DNA from: an uncultured Polaribacter sp.
GTDB lineage: Bacteria > Bacteroidota > Bacteroidia > Flavobacteriales > Flavobacteriaceae
Length of the DNA stretch: 64,000 bases
Reading direction: 5' to 3'
NCBI RefSeq assembly: GCF_947495205.1
Contig: NZ_CANLXV010000006.1
Coordinates: forward strand, 124,001-188,000
In this document: positions 36,637 to 45,127 of the stretch, one piece after another
Numbering within the stretch: position 1 is the first letter of the stretch
How the letters are laid out: each line of letters begins with the position of its first letter
Notes under the pieces: model-generated
Told to the model about the DNA's origin: nothing
The model's database searches: none
The model's input: the letters and a program-made list of their open reading frames with translations, nothing else
Position numbers and translations under genes: made by a program

Positions 36637-37027
36637 GGGGACGACTGGTTTTGACAGCAAGGTCAGTGAATTTGTAAGCATACCGAGTTATGAAATAACA
36701 CTCGTTAAACCTAATTTCAACTTTTTAAACGGCGAAGATAACTACGCTTTAGCTGCATAATTCGAATCATAGTAGAATTTGCCTAGGCACACAAGGTGTG
36801 CAAGCTTTATGTCCACGAAAAGCCTTGGTTTATGGCGTTTCATTTTTGGGCATCGTAAAAATAAACATAGAAAATCTATTGCTTTGTTAGGTTTTTGAAA
36901 TTAAAGAAGTTAAGCTTAAAGTGGATTGTTCTTAATCAGCTTTTTGTCGAAAATTAAGTAAGAACTAAGTATGTAGAAAGCTTTTTGGCTGCTTGTTTGG
37001 ACCCGAGTTCGATTCTCGGCGTCTCCA
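36637..37027 (+). ncRNA. ssrA: transfer-messenger RNA (tmRNA, ssrA)
   Basis: The tRNA-like ends pair GGGGACG (36637-36643) with CGTCTCC (to 37026), with A as the discriminator; CCA is not encoded because CAA follows. The T-arm GAGTTCGATTCTC is intact, and GGTTTTGACAGC is the conserved tmRNA 5' region. The tag reading frame starts at GGC 36731: GEDNYALAA followed by TAA ending at 36760. tmRNA rescues ribosomes stalled on broken mRNA and marks the product for proteolysis. Length ~391 bases is normal for Flavobacteriia. A strong terminator follows. Confidence 0.97.
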
Positions 37028-37032
37028 CAAAT

Positions 37033-37070
37033 AACCCTGTAAATTATTAATTTACAGGGTTTTATTTTTT
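37033..37070 (+). terminator. intrinsic terminator of ssrA
   Basis: A 13-bp stem (AACCCTGTAAATT / AATTTACAGGGTT) with a three-base loop followed by TTTATTTTTT, six bases after the tmRNA end. It also lies 22 bases downstream of the convergent dnaE stop. Confidence 0.93.
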
Positions 37071-37091
37071 ATATAAATTTTATTAAAAAAA

Positions 37092-40000
37092 TTACAAAGC
37101 CCTTGGATCACTCAAAATTCCCAGTTTTTTAGACTTTATAACATTCATACTACAAAACCCAAAACGATTGGTAATTTTTCCATAACAAGCATAAATTCCC
37201 ATTCCGTTTATGGGATATTGGTGTACAACGTCTGTAAAATGAACCGCATCAAAATAATCGCCTTCAGAATCTATAAATGTGCTCAATCGCATGAGTTTAC
37301 CTTGTGATGTTTTGTTATAACGAGTGGTTACCAATTGCCCGTATAATAGTACATTTTTATCTGTAAATTGGTGCATTTCTTTTGCTTTTACATGCTTACA
37401 AAACGTTTCTGAAACCAAAGAAAAGTAATTATGAATAGTAAAACCTAACAGTTCCATTTCATCATAAATAGTTTCTAACCAATGTGTTTTTAGGTTGGGT
37501 AATGTAAATTTTTGGCGTTGAATTGGAAATAGCTTTCCTTGGTCTTGTATTTTTTTATTTTTGGTTGCATTTAATCTAAAAGTAGATTGCCATAATAAAT
37601 TCTTCTTGGGTTGTTGGGTAAATCTAAATGCATTAATCCTGATTAAAATGGTTAACTGTTCTATGGAGATTAAAATTCGATTTAAAAAATCTTCAAGAGA
37701 ACTAAACACGCCATTTAATTGTCTTTCCGTTAAAATTCTTTGTATGGTTAAATTTTCTAAGCTTTTTAAATAACCAAAACCCAAATAAATTGTTTTTCCT
37801 TTTACAATATTGGCATGATCACTGGTATTTATACAAGGTAATTCTACAATTGCACCACACATTTTTGCTTCATGTATGTAATGTTCTGCAGAATAAAATC
37901 CACCTCCATTATTTAAAACTGCCACCATAAATTCTATTGGGTAATAGCATTTTAAAAACAAACTTTGGTAACTTTCTACGGCGTAAGATGCAGAATGTCC
38001 TTTGGCAAAAGCATAGCCTGCAAAACTTTTAATCTGATTCCAAACTTCAAAAATTAGCTTATCTTCATATCCTTTTTTACGGCAATTGGCAATAAATTTA
38101 TGTTCTACGGCTTTAAATTCTGCCAAAGAACGGTATTTCCCACTCATTCCTCTTCGTAAAACATCTGCTTCTCCTAAAGACAAATCTGCAAACTGATTGG
38201 CTACTTTTAAAACATCTTCTTGGTACACCATAACTCCGTAAGTTTCTGGCATAATTTTTAACAAAATAGGATGCGCTTCTTTGCGTTTTTCTGGAAATCG
38301 ATGTCTTTTGATAAACTCCTCTTTCATACCAGAACCAGAAACTCCTGGGCGAATTATAGAACTTGCAGCTACCAAACCTAAGTAATCTTGGGTTTGCAAC
38401 TTTTGCATTAAACCTCGCATTGCTGGAGATTCTACATAATACGCGCCAATTGCGCCACCTGTTTTTAAAAGGTTGTTAATGTTTTTATCGTTTTTAAAAC
38501 GCTCTACATTGGTAATATCAATTGCTGGTGCATTAGGGTTGTTTTGTTTAATGATTTCTAAAGCATCTTTAATTTTTGCCAAACCTCGTTGTCCTAAAAT
38601 ATCAAACTTAAAAATACCCACATCATCTGCAATATTCATATCAAACTGAACGGTTGAAAAGCCTTTTGGTGGTAAACTTGTTGCAGAAAAGTAATGAATA
38701 GGTTTGTCTAAAATTAAAATTCCGGCAGAATGTACACTCACATAATTTGGAAAACCTTCTATAAGTTTGCCATATTTTAAAACCAATTGCGCCATAGAAT
38801 CAAACTGATTTTTTGAAGCTGTAATCTGTTGTTGATTTTCTGTTGATGAAAGGCTAAAAACACTGGTAGATTTTGATGCAGAAGATTGGGTTTTCTTTTC
38901 TTTAATGCCTTTACTTAGTTTGTCTATTTCTTCTTTTGGCAAACCAAAAACTTTACCCAATTCTCTAACAACAGCTTTGTATTTAAACGTAACATATGTT
39001 GCCAATAAGGCAACATTTTTAAACCGATTAAAAATATATTGGGTAACAGTATCTCTATCTTTCCAAGAAAAATCAATATCAAAATCTGGTGGCGAGGCTC
39101 TGTAAGGATTTATAAAACGTTCAAAATACAAATCTAACTCTATAGGATCTACATCTGTAATGCCAATAATATAGGCAACAATACTGTTTGCGCCACTTCC
39201 TCTTCCTACATGAAAAAAATTGTTTTTTTTTGCATAAGAAACAATGTCATAATTAATCAAAAAAAAGGAAACAAATTTTAATTTGATAATTACGTTGAGT
39301 TCTTTTTGGAGTCTGTCTTTTATTTTTTGCGTAATTACGTTGTAGCGTTTGTGAATTTTAGCATCACAAAGTGCTATTAACTTTTCGCAATCTTCTTGAA
39401 AACTATTGTAATACAATTGCTTATTTTGATTTTCTCTTTTTTCATCAAAATTAAAATGTATTTCGCATTGGGCTTGTATATGTATTGTATTGTTAATGCT
39501 ATAAGGCATTTCTTTATAAAATTCCTTTAATTCTTTTGCTGTGTACATTACATCTGTTTGCAAACATTGTTCTGTAGCACATAATTTACTTAGCAATACA
39601 TTTTTATCTATAGCACGCAATAATCTGTGTGCGTTAAAATCTTTTTTATTTCTGATGGTAACTTGCTGCTGTATTACAATTTTATCTTTTAAACGATTAA
39701 GATGAGAAAACTTAAGTTTATGTACTTCTGCAACAGAAACGCCAATAAATTGGTTTTTAGAAAACGATGTAATCTCTAATTCTAATACTTTTTCAAAAGG
39801 ATAAATAACAAAAACGTCTTCTAAAAGAGGAACTTTGTCTGGGAAATTAATTTTTGATTCTAAATGATATGATAAAAAAGTATTGATATGCTGAAAACCA
39901 TTATTATTTTTCGCAATTATAACATACTCTTGTTTGTTTCCATTTCTAAAATCTACACCTAAAATTGGTTTAACATTGTATTTTTTTGCCTGTTTTACAA

Positions 40001-40139
40001 AACGCATGCATGCAGACGTATTATTAATATCTGTTAACGCAAGTGTTTTAATGCCATTTTTTACGGCAAGCTCCAATAACTCCGTTTCTGAAAACGTACC
40101 AAAACGTAAAGAATAATAAGTGTGGCAATTTAAATACAT
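37092..40139 (-). CDS. second DNA polymerase III alpha subunit (DnaE2/DnaE3-like)
   Basis: 1015 residues, shorter than replicative DnaE1 (~1160 or more). An N-terminal PHP domain ([34 protein letters not shown]) is followed by the C-family polymerase core with [21 protein letters not shown] and the catalytic PDFDIDF at ~349-356. [32 protein letters not shown] is the conserved finger motif. It is 50 bases downstream of the DNA polymerase IV gene on the same strand, so they form a translesion cassette. It most likely works in damage tolerance; the main DnaE must lie elsewhere. Confidence 0.93.
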   Translation of the reverse strand: [1015 protein letters not shown]

Positions 40140-40189
40140 TTAAAAATTTGGTTTGCAATAATTTTATTAGGAAGCATTGTAAAAAACAA

Positions 40190-41404
40190 TTACTGTTTTC
40201 TGTGTGCCAAAACCAAAGGTGGTTCTCCGCTAAACGGGTTGCTAAACCTACCAATAGTTTTTGCGCCCATGGCAGCTGCACGCATTACACTTAACTCGCC
40301 ATATTTATTTCTAATACTATCCATGGCATTATACAAATGCAACATTTGCTCAGTATCATCAAAAAGATTAATTTGGTAATTGCCACTTACAATATCAGAA
40401 ACTTTAACACCTACTAATCGTATTAACAAACGTCTGTTATACAGTTTTTTAAAGAGTTCTAAAACCTTTGGTATAATAATATGATCTGCACTTGTATATG
40501 GTATTTTAATTTGTTTGCTGTACGTATTAAAATCAGCATATCTAATTTTTACACTAATTGTTCCTGTTAGTTTATCACCTTTTCTAAGTTGATACGCTAA
40601 ATTTTCTGCCATTGCAAAAATGGTTTCCTTTAGTTTATTTACGTCTATGGTATCTCTATTATAAGTGCGTTCTGTAGATAAAGATTTACGCTCGTGAAAA
40701 GCAATAATTGGCGAATTATCAATACCATTGGCCCGTTTCCAAATGGTTCTTCCATTGGCACCCAAAACGCTCATCATCATTTCTAAAGGCATTTCTTGTA
40801 CTACTTTTACTTTATCTACACCTAAATTTCTAAGTATTTTGTATGTTTTTTCTCCTACGGATGGAATTTTACGAATAGATAAAGGCGCTAAAAAAGATTT
40901 CTCAAAACCCCGATCTATTTTTAATTGATTGTTAGGTTTGGCTTCTCCTGTAGCTACTTTAGAAACAATTTTATTTTGAGACAATCCAAAAGAAATGGGC
41001 AAACCACTTTCTTTAATAATGCGCTGTCTTAATTCTGATGCATATTTGTAACTTCCAAAAAAAGCATCCATACCAGAAAGATCTGCATAAAATTCATCTA
41101 TACTTGCTTTTTCAAAAACCGGCACTTTTTCTTTAATAATTTCTGTTACAATATTAGAGAATTTAGAGTACGTACCTGTATTGCCTCTAATAATAGTAGC
41201 TTCTGGACACAATCTTTTGGCAATTTTCATAGACATGCCAGAGTGTATACCAAAACGCCTGGTTTCATAACTACAAGCAGCAACCACACCTCTATCTCCT
41301 GTGCCACCAACTAACAAAGGTTTTTTTTGTAACCTACTGTCTATTAAACGTTCGCAGGAAACAAAAAAAGTATCTAAATCTAGATGTAATATATTTTTTT
41401 TCAC
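40190..41404 (-). CDS. dinB: Y-family DNA polymerase (DinB/Pol IV-like)
   Basis: 404 residues. The catalytic carboxylates are D9 (HLDLDTFF) and D103/E104 (SIDEFYADLSG); the family motifs YSKFSNIV and GLSQNKIVSKVATGEAKPN are intact, and the little-finger domain follows at ~245-350. It copies past damaged bases. The next gene downstream encodes a DnaE-type polymerase; together with the divergent S24 repressor this is a damage-inducible mutagenesis cassette. The start ATG at 41404 is 3 bases from the operator region. Confidence 0.95.
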   Translation of the reverse strand: MKKNILHLDLDTFFVSCERLIDSRLQKKPLLVGGTGDRGVVAACSYETRRFGIHSGMSMKIAKRLCPEATIIRGNTGTYSKFSNIVTEIIKEKVPVFEKASIDEFYADLSGMDAFFGSYKYASELRQRIIKESGLPISFGLSQNKIVSKVATGEAKPNNQLKIDRGFEKSFLAPLSIRKIPSVGEKTYKILRNLGVDKVKVVQEMPLEMMMSVLGANGRTIWKRANGIDNSPIIAFHERKSLSTERTYNRDTIDVNKLKETIFAMAENLAYQLRKGDKLTGTISVKIRYADFNTYSKQIKIPYTSADHIIIPKVLELFKKLYNRRLLIRLVGVKVSDIVSGNYQINLFDDTEQMLHLYNAMDSIRNKYGELSVMRAAAMGAKTIGRFSNPFSGEPPLVLAHRKQ

Positions 41405-41405
41405 G

Positions 41406-41453
41406 TTGTAAAATTAGCTACAATTTCATACATTTGTTGCTCAAAATTGTAGC
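41406..41453. promoter_or_regulatory. divergent promoter and operator of the dinB / S24 repressor pair
   Basis: The palindrome TTGTA-N8-TACAA (41406-41423) and a further inverted pair GCTACAATTT (41417-41426) / AAATTGTAGC (41444-41453) fill the 52-base spacer. For the repressor gene, TTG at 41406-41408 and TACATTTG at 41429-41436 are 20 bases apart, an ideal Bacteroidota promoter, so the operator half-site is part of the -33 element. Self-repression by the S24 protein, with control of dinB, is the simplest reading. Confidence 0.72.
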
Positions 41454-41456
41454 ATT

Positions 41457-42230
41457 ATGATTAATTTATCAAAAAACATAAAACATTTAAGAAATCTCAA
41501 AAAGTTAACACAAGAGGCTTTAGCAGAAGAATTGAATGTAACCCGAAGTAGAATTAGCGCTTATGAAGAAAATAGATCTTTGCCCACAATTGAGTTTTTA
41601 ATAGATTTTTCTAAATATTTTAAAATACCAATAGATATTATTGTTAAAAACGATTTAACCAAAGCTACCGATGTTTCTTTTATAGAGGTAGGCAACAAAC
41701 GGGTATTATTTCCTATTTCTGTTGATAGTGATAATGAAAATTTAATTGAAATTGTACCTTCAAAAGCATCTGCAGGATATTTATTAGGTTATGACGATCC
41801 TGAATATATAGAACAACTAGAAAAAATAAAACTGCCTTTTTTACCAACAGGAAAACATAGGGCTTTTCCTATAAAAGGAGATTCTATGTTGCCTATGAAA
41901 GATGGTTCTTACGTGGTTGCAGAATTTGTAGAAGACATTAAAAATGCAAAAAGCGGCCTGTCTTATATTGTAATTACTAAAGATGATGGTATGACGTATA
42001 AACGCGTTTACAATCAAGTAAAAGAAAAGCAAACTTTTTTATTAAAACCAGATAATACAGCGTACCAACCTTATGAAATTTCTGTTTCTGAAGTTTTAGA
42101 ATTATGGCAATTTACCTGTAGCATTAACACACAAGAATATGAAGAACACGAACTTAAAATTAGTAGCATTATACAAATGTTTACTAGTTTGGGTGTAGAG
42201 TTAGAAGCTTTAAAAAAGAATTTGGCCTAA
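41457..42230 (+). CDS. LexA-like S24 repressor with XRE helix-turn-helix
   Basis: 257 residues. Residues ~5-60 are an XRE helix-turn-helix (LTQEALAEELNVTRSRISAYEENRSLP). The C-terminal S24 peptidase has the cleavage-site pair A106-G107 (KASAGYLLG), serine S143 (KGDSMLP) and lysine K182 (GMTYKRVYN), the catalytic dyad. RecA-stimulated self-cleavage should relieve repression after DNA damage. The extra ~45 residues at the C-terminus (CSINTQEYEEHELKISSIIQMF) look like a short helix. It is transcribed away from dinB from a shared spacer. Confidence 0.93.
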   Translation: MINLSKNIKHLRNLKKLTQEALAEELNVTRSRISAYEENRSLPTIEFLIDFSKYFKIPIDIIVKNDLTKATDVSFIEVGNKRVLFPISVDSDNENLIEIVPSKASAGYLLGYDDPEYIEQLEKIKLPFLPTGKHRAFPIKGDSMLPMKDGSYVVAEFVEDIKNAKSGLSYIVITKDDGMTYKRVYNQVKEKQTFLLKPDNTAYQPYEISVSEVLELWQFTCSINTQEYEEHELKISSIIQMFTSLGVELEALKKNLA

Positions 42231-42353
42231 TTTTTTATGCTGAAAGCTAATAATATACACACCAAAATAAACCACTTAAAAAATTAAACGAATTAGGCAT
42301 TAGAGGTCTTTTAAAAACTTTAATTTGTATTATATTGCCAATAAATAAAGTAC

Positions 42354-43442
42354 TTGAAAAAAATAATAATTTCTGTTACTAATGATTTAACTACAGACCA
42401 ACGTGTAGCTAAAGTTTGCAACACGCTGTTGGCTAACAACTTTGAAATTACCCTTATTGGTAGAAAACTAAAAAACAGCTTACCAATTAACAGAAACTAC
42501 CAAACAAAAAGAATGCAGCTTTTTTTTAATAAAGGCTTTTTGTTTTATGCTGAGTATAATTTTAGATTATTTTTTGTCTTATTATTTGCTAAAAAATCTA
42601 TTTTATTGGCCAACGATTTAGATACTTTACTACCAAACTTCTTGGTTAGTAAAATAAAAAAAACACCCATAATATACGATAGTCATGAGCTTTTTCCAGA
42701 AATTCCAGAATTAGTTCACAAAAAAAATGTAAAAAAAATTTGGTCTAAATTAGAAGCTACAATACTACCAAAATTAACCAATTGTTATACGGTTTGTAAT
42801 AGTATTGCTAAATATTATGCAGAAAAATACAATACACAATTTAAAGTAATTAAAAATTTACCGCTAAAAAACAAAGCCATTACAACTGGCAAACTAGGGT
42901 TTAAAACAGAAAATAAAAAAGTTATTCTTTACCAAGGAAGTGTAAATGTTGGGCGTGGTTTAGAGTTAATTATAGATACCATAACTTATTTACCAAACCA
43001 CATACTTGTAATTGTTGGTACAGGAAATATTATAAACAATTTAAAACAATTGGTTTTGGTAAAAAAATTACAAAATCAAATTTATTTCTTAGGAAGAAAA
43101 ACGCCAGAAGAACTTCAAAAAATAACACCTTTAGCAGATTTAGGTATAAGTATAGAAGAAGATTTAGGGTTAAATTATAGATTTGCTTTGCCCAACAAAA
43201 TCTTTGATTATATACAAGCAACAATACCTATTTTGGTTTCTAACTTACCAGAAATGAAACAAATTGTATTAGAACACAAGGTTGGCGAAATTATTGCAGA
43301 GAGAAACCCAAAAGCTTTAGCAAATCAAATTAACAACATGGCAAACAAAGATTTTTCTGTTGCATTAAAAAAAGCCAAAGAACACTTAATTTGGGAAAAA
43401 CAAGAAGATGAATTATTAACTATTTTTAAAAGTTTGATGTAA
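42354..43442 (+). CDS. glycosyltransferase family 4-like protein
   Basis: 362 residues, starting at TTG. The opening MKKIIISVTNDLTTDQRVAKVCNTL is typical of the GT4-like branch in Bacteroidota. The acceptor-domain end LLANDLDTLLPNFLVSK and the donor-domain motif ILVSNLPEMKQIV with EIIAERNPKALANQI are recognisable. It probably adds a sugar to a surface glycan. The 3' end overlaps the convergent GT2 gene by 27 bases. Donor and acceptor not known. Confidence 0.85.
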   Translation: MKKIIISVTNDLTTDQRVAKVCNTLLANNFEITLIGRKLKNSLPINRNYQTKRMQLFFNKGFLFYAEYNFRLFFVLLFAKKSILLANDLDTLLPNFLVSKIKKTPIIYDSHELFPEIPELVHKKNVKKIWSKLEATILPKLTNCYTVCNSIAKYYAEKYNTQFKVIKNLPLKNKAITTGKLGFKTENKKVILYQGSVNVGRGLELIIDTITYLPNHILVIVGTGNIINNLKQLVLVKKLQNQIYFLGRKTPEELQKITPLADLGISIEEDLGLNYRFALPNKIFDYIQATIPILVSNLPEMKQIVLEHKVGEIIAERNPKALANQINNMANKDFSVALKKAKEHLIWEKQEDELLTIFKSLM

Positions 43443-44282
43443 AATAGAAAGTCTAAATAAATTAAAAAGAAACAAAGACGAAGTATTAATTACCATTTTT
43501 TTCAACTGAAAATTAAGCAAAAAAGTTAGTTTTAATTTTTTAATTTTTAAGTAAACAGTTGTAATATTGGTATCCTTAAAATCTAACTGTTTATTTTTTA
43601 ATAAACTAGTTAGGTTTTCTATAGCTAAAATTGTTTTTTCTACAAATACCATATTATCATCTATACCCAAATGATAAATTTCATTTTCAAGATGATTTAT
43701 TTTAATCTTACGCTCTTGTAACTCTTTTGCAAAAAACAAATCTTCATAACCATAATTCACCAAATCTTCATTAAATAAAACGCTTGTAAAAACAGCCTTT
43801 TCAATTAAAAAATTTGAAGTGAAAAAATATTTATCGCCTTGTTTTTTCCTTACATCAATAGCAATTTGTTCGTGCTTTTTACCATATTTATATCTTAATA
43901 AATTTTTATTAAAATGATCTTCTTTATATTTTGTTCCGCCACAAAAAACAGTTCCTTTTTCTTGTAAACAAGCTATATATTTTTCTATAAAGTGGTTGGT
44001 AACTGGCGCTACATCTGCATCTAAAAAAAGCAACCAATTGTATTTTGCTGTTTTTGCTAGTAGGTTTCTTATGGCACTTCTACCTAAATTATTTTCTAAA
44101 GTTTTAAAAGAAGCAAATGTAAGTGTGTTAATTGCATCATTTTCTAGGTTTAAAGAAGATTTAGAAGCATCATCAAAACAAATAATTTCAAAAGCAATTG
44201 TTGTTTTACTAAGTTGCTCATGAATTTCTTTAACCAAAGAAAATGCGTTGTAATTATATGTAGGTATTAAAACAGAAAGCAT
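43416..44282 (-). CDS. glycosyltransferase family 2
   Basis: 288 residues. GT-A fold: SVLIPTYNYNAFSLVKEI, a DDAS motif, and LLFLDADVAP (metal-binding DxD) with NNLGRSAIRNLL before it. The C-terminal third has the acceptor segment with NYGYEDLFFAKELQERKIKI. Family 2 enzymes build repeat units of polysaccharides or transfer sugars to lipid carriers. Its ATG shares a base with the stop of the ftsE-like gene (TAATG), so the two are co-transcribed though their functions differ. Confidence 0.88.
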   Translation of the reverse strand: MLSVLIPTYNYNAFSLVKEIHEQLSKTTIAFEIICFDDASKSSLNLENDAINTLTFASFKTLENNLGRSAIRNLLAKTAKYNWLLFLDADVAPVTNHFIEKYIACLQEKGTVFCGGTKYKEDHFNKNLLRYKYGKKHEQIAIDVRKKQGDKYFFTSNFLIEKAVFTSVLFNEDLVNYGYEDLFFAKELQERKIKINHLENEIYHLGIDDNMVFVEKTILAIENLTSLLKNKQLDFKDTNITTVYLKIKKLKLTFLLNFQLKKMVINTSSLFLFNLFRLSILHQTFKNS

Positions 44283-44968
44283 TAAACGTTTGCTTGCTGA
44301 GTTACTTCAAAAAGAGCACCACCTTCGCACTTAATGGTTTTATGTTTAAATTTAACAATTAACTGGTAATCATGCGTTGCCATTAAAATGGTTTTGCCAC
44401 TTTTGTGAATTTCATTTAAAAGCTCCATAACCTCTAAAGATGTTTTAGGGTCTAAGTTACCTGTGGGTTCGTCTGCCAAAATTAATTCTGGGTCGTTTAA
44501 CAAAGCTCTAGCAATGGCAACACGTTGTTGTTCTCCTCCAGAAAGTTCAAAAGGTTTTTTGTAATAATGAGATTTTATGCCAACCTTATCTAAAACCTCG
44601 TGAATTTTGTGCTTAATTTCTTCTTTATCTTTCCAGCCTGTAGCTCTTAAAACAAATTTTAAATTATCAAAAACAGTACGATCATTCAACAATTTAAAAT
44701 CTTGAAAAACAATGCCAATTTTTCTTCTTAAAAAAGGAATGTCTTTTTCTTTTATTTTTTTTAAATCAAAATCTACAATAGATCCTAAGCCTTTTTGCAG
44801 TTTTAAATCTCCATATAACGTTTTCATTAAACTACTTTTACCACTTCCTGTTTTACCAATTAAATAATAAAATTCTCCTTTATTAATTTTTAAATTAACC
44901 TTAGTTAACACCAAATTATCTCTTTGATAAATTGCTGCATTTTCTAATTCTAAAACTGGTTTTTCCAT
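44282..44968 (-). CDS. ftsE: FtsE-like ABC transporter ATP-binding protein
   Basis: 228 residues. Walker [10 protein letters not shown] (~38-46), signature [16 protein letters not shown], Walker [10 protein letters not shown] and the H-loop in MATHDYQ are intact. [17 protein letters not shown] is the FtsE-type Q-loop. FtsE works with FtsX to activate cell-wall hydrolases at division; FtsX is not next to it here, so the partner must be elsewhere. It overlaps the GT2 gene at the stop. Confidence 0.88.
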   Translation of the reverse strand: MEKPVLELENAAIYQRDNLVLTKVNLKINKGEFYYLIGKTGSGKSSLMKTLYGDLKLQKGLGSIVDFDLKKIKEKDIPFLRRKIGIVFQDFKLLNDRTVFDNLKFVLRATGWKDKEEIKHKIHEVLDKVGIKSHYYKKPFELSGGEQQRVAIARALLNDPELILADEPTGNLDPKTSLEVMELLNEIHKSGKTILMATHDYQLIVKFKHKTIKCEGGALFEVTQQANV

Positions 44969-45036
44969 AAAAGCTGTAGTTTCTACAAACTTATAAGTTT
45001 CTATTGATTTTTTTACTATGAATTGCTAACAATTGT

Positions 45037-45044
45037 TACATTTG
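45037..45044 (+). promoter_or_regulatory. -7 box (TACATTTG) of the TPR-barrel unit
   Basis: Exact match to TAnnTTTG, 83 bases before the preferred start at 45128. A TTG at the ideal -33 distance is not seen. Confidence 0.4.
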
Positions 45045-45127
45045 ATGCAAAATGATAACATTTTTTAGAGCACATCAAACAAAATAAAAAAATGTACGTT
45101 ATTAAAAATGAGTACAAAAATTATTCC

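Noticed and set aside
41406..41453. CRISPR-like spacing of TTGTA motifs in the dinB/S24 spacer
   Set aside because: Only three half-sites, arranged as palindromes around a promoter; operators explain them.
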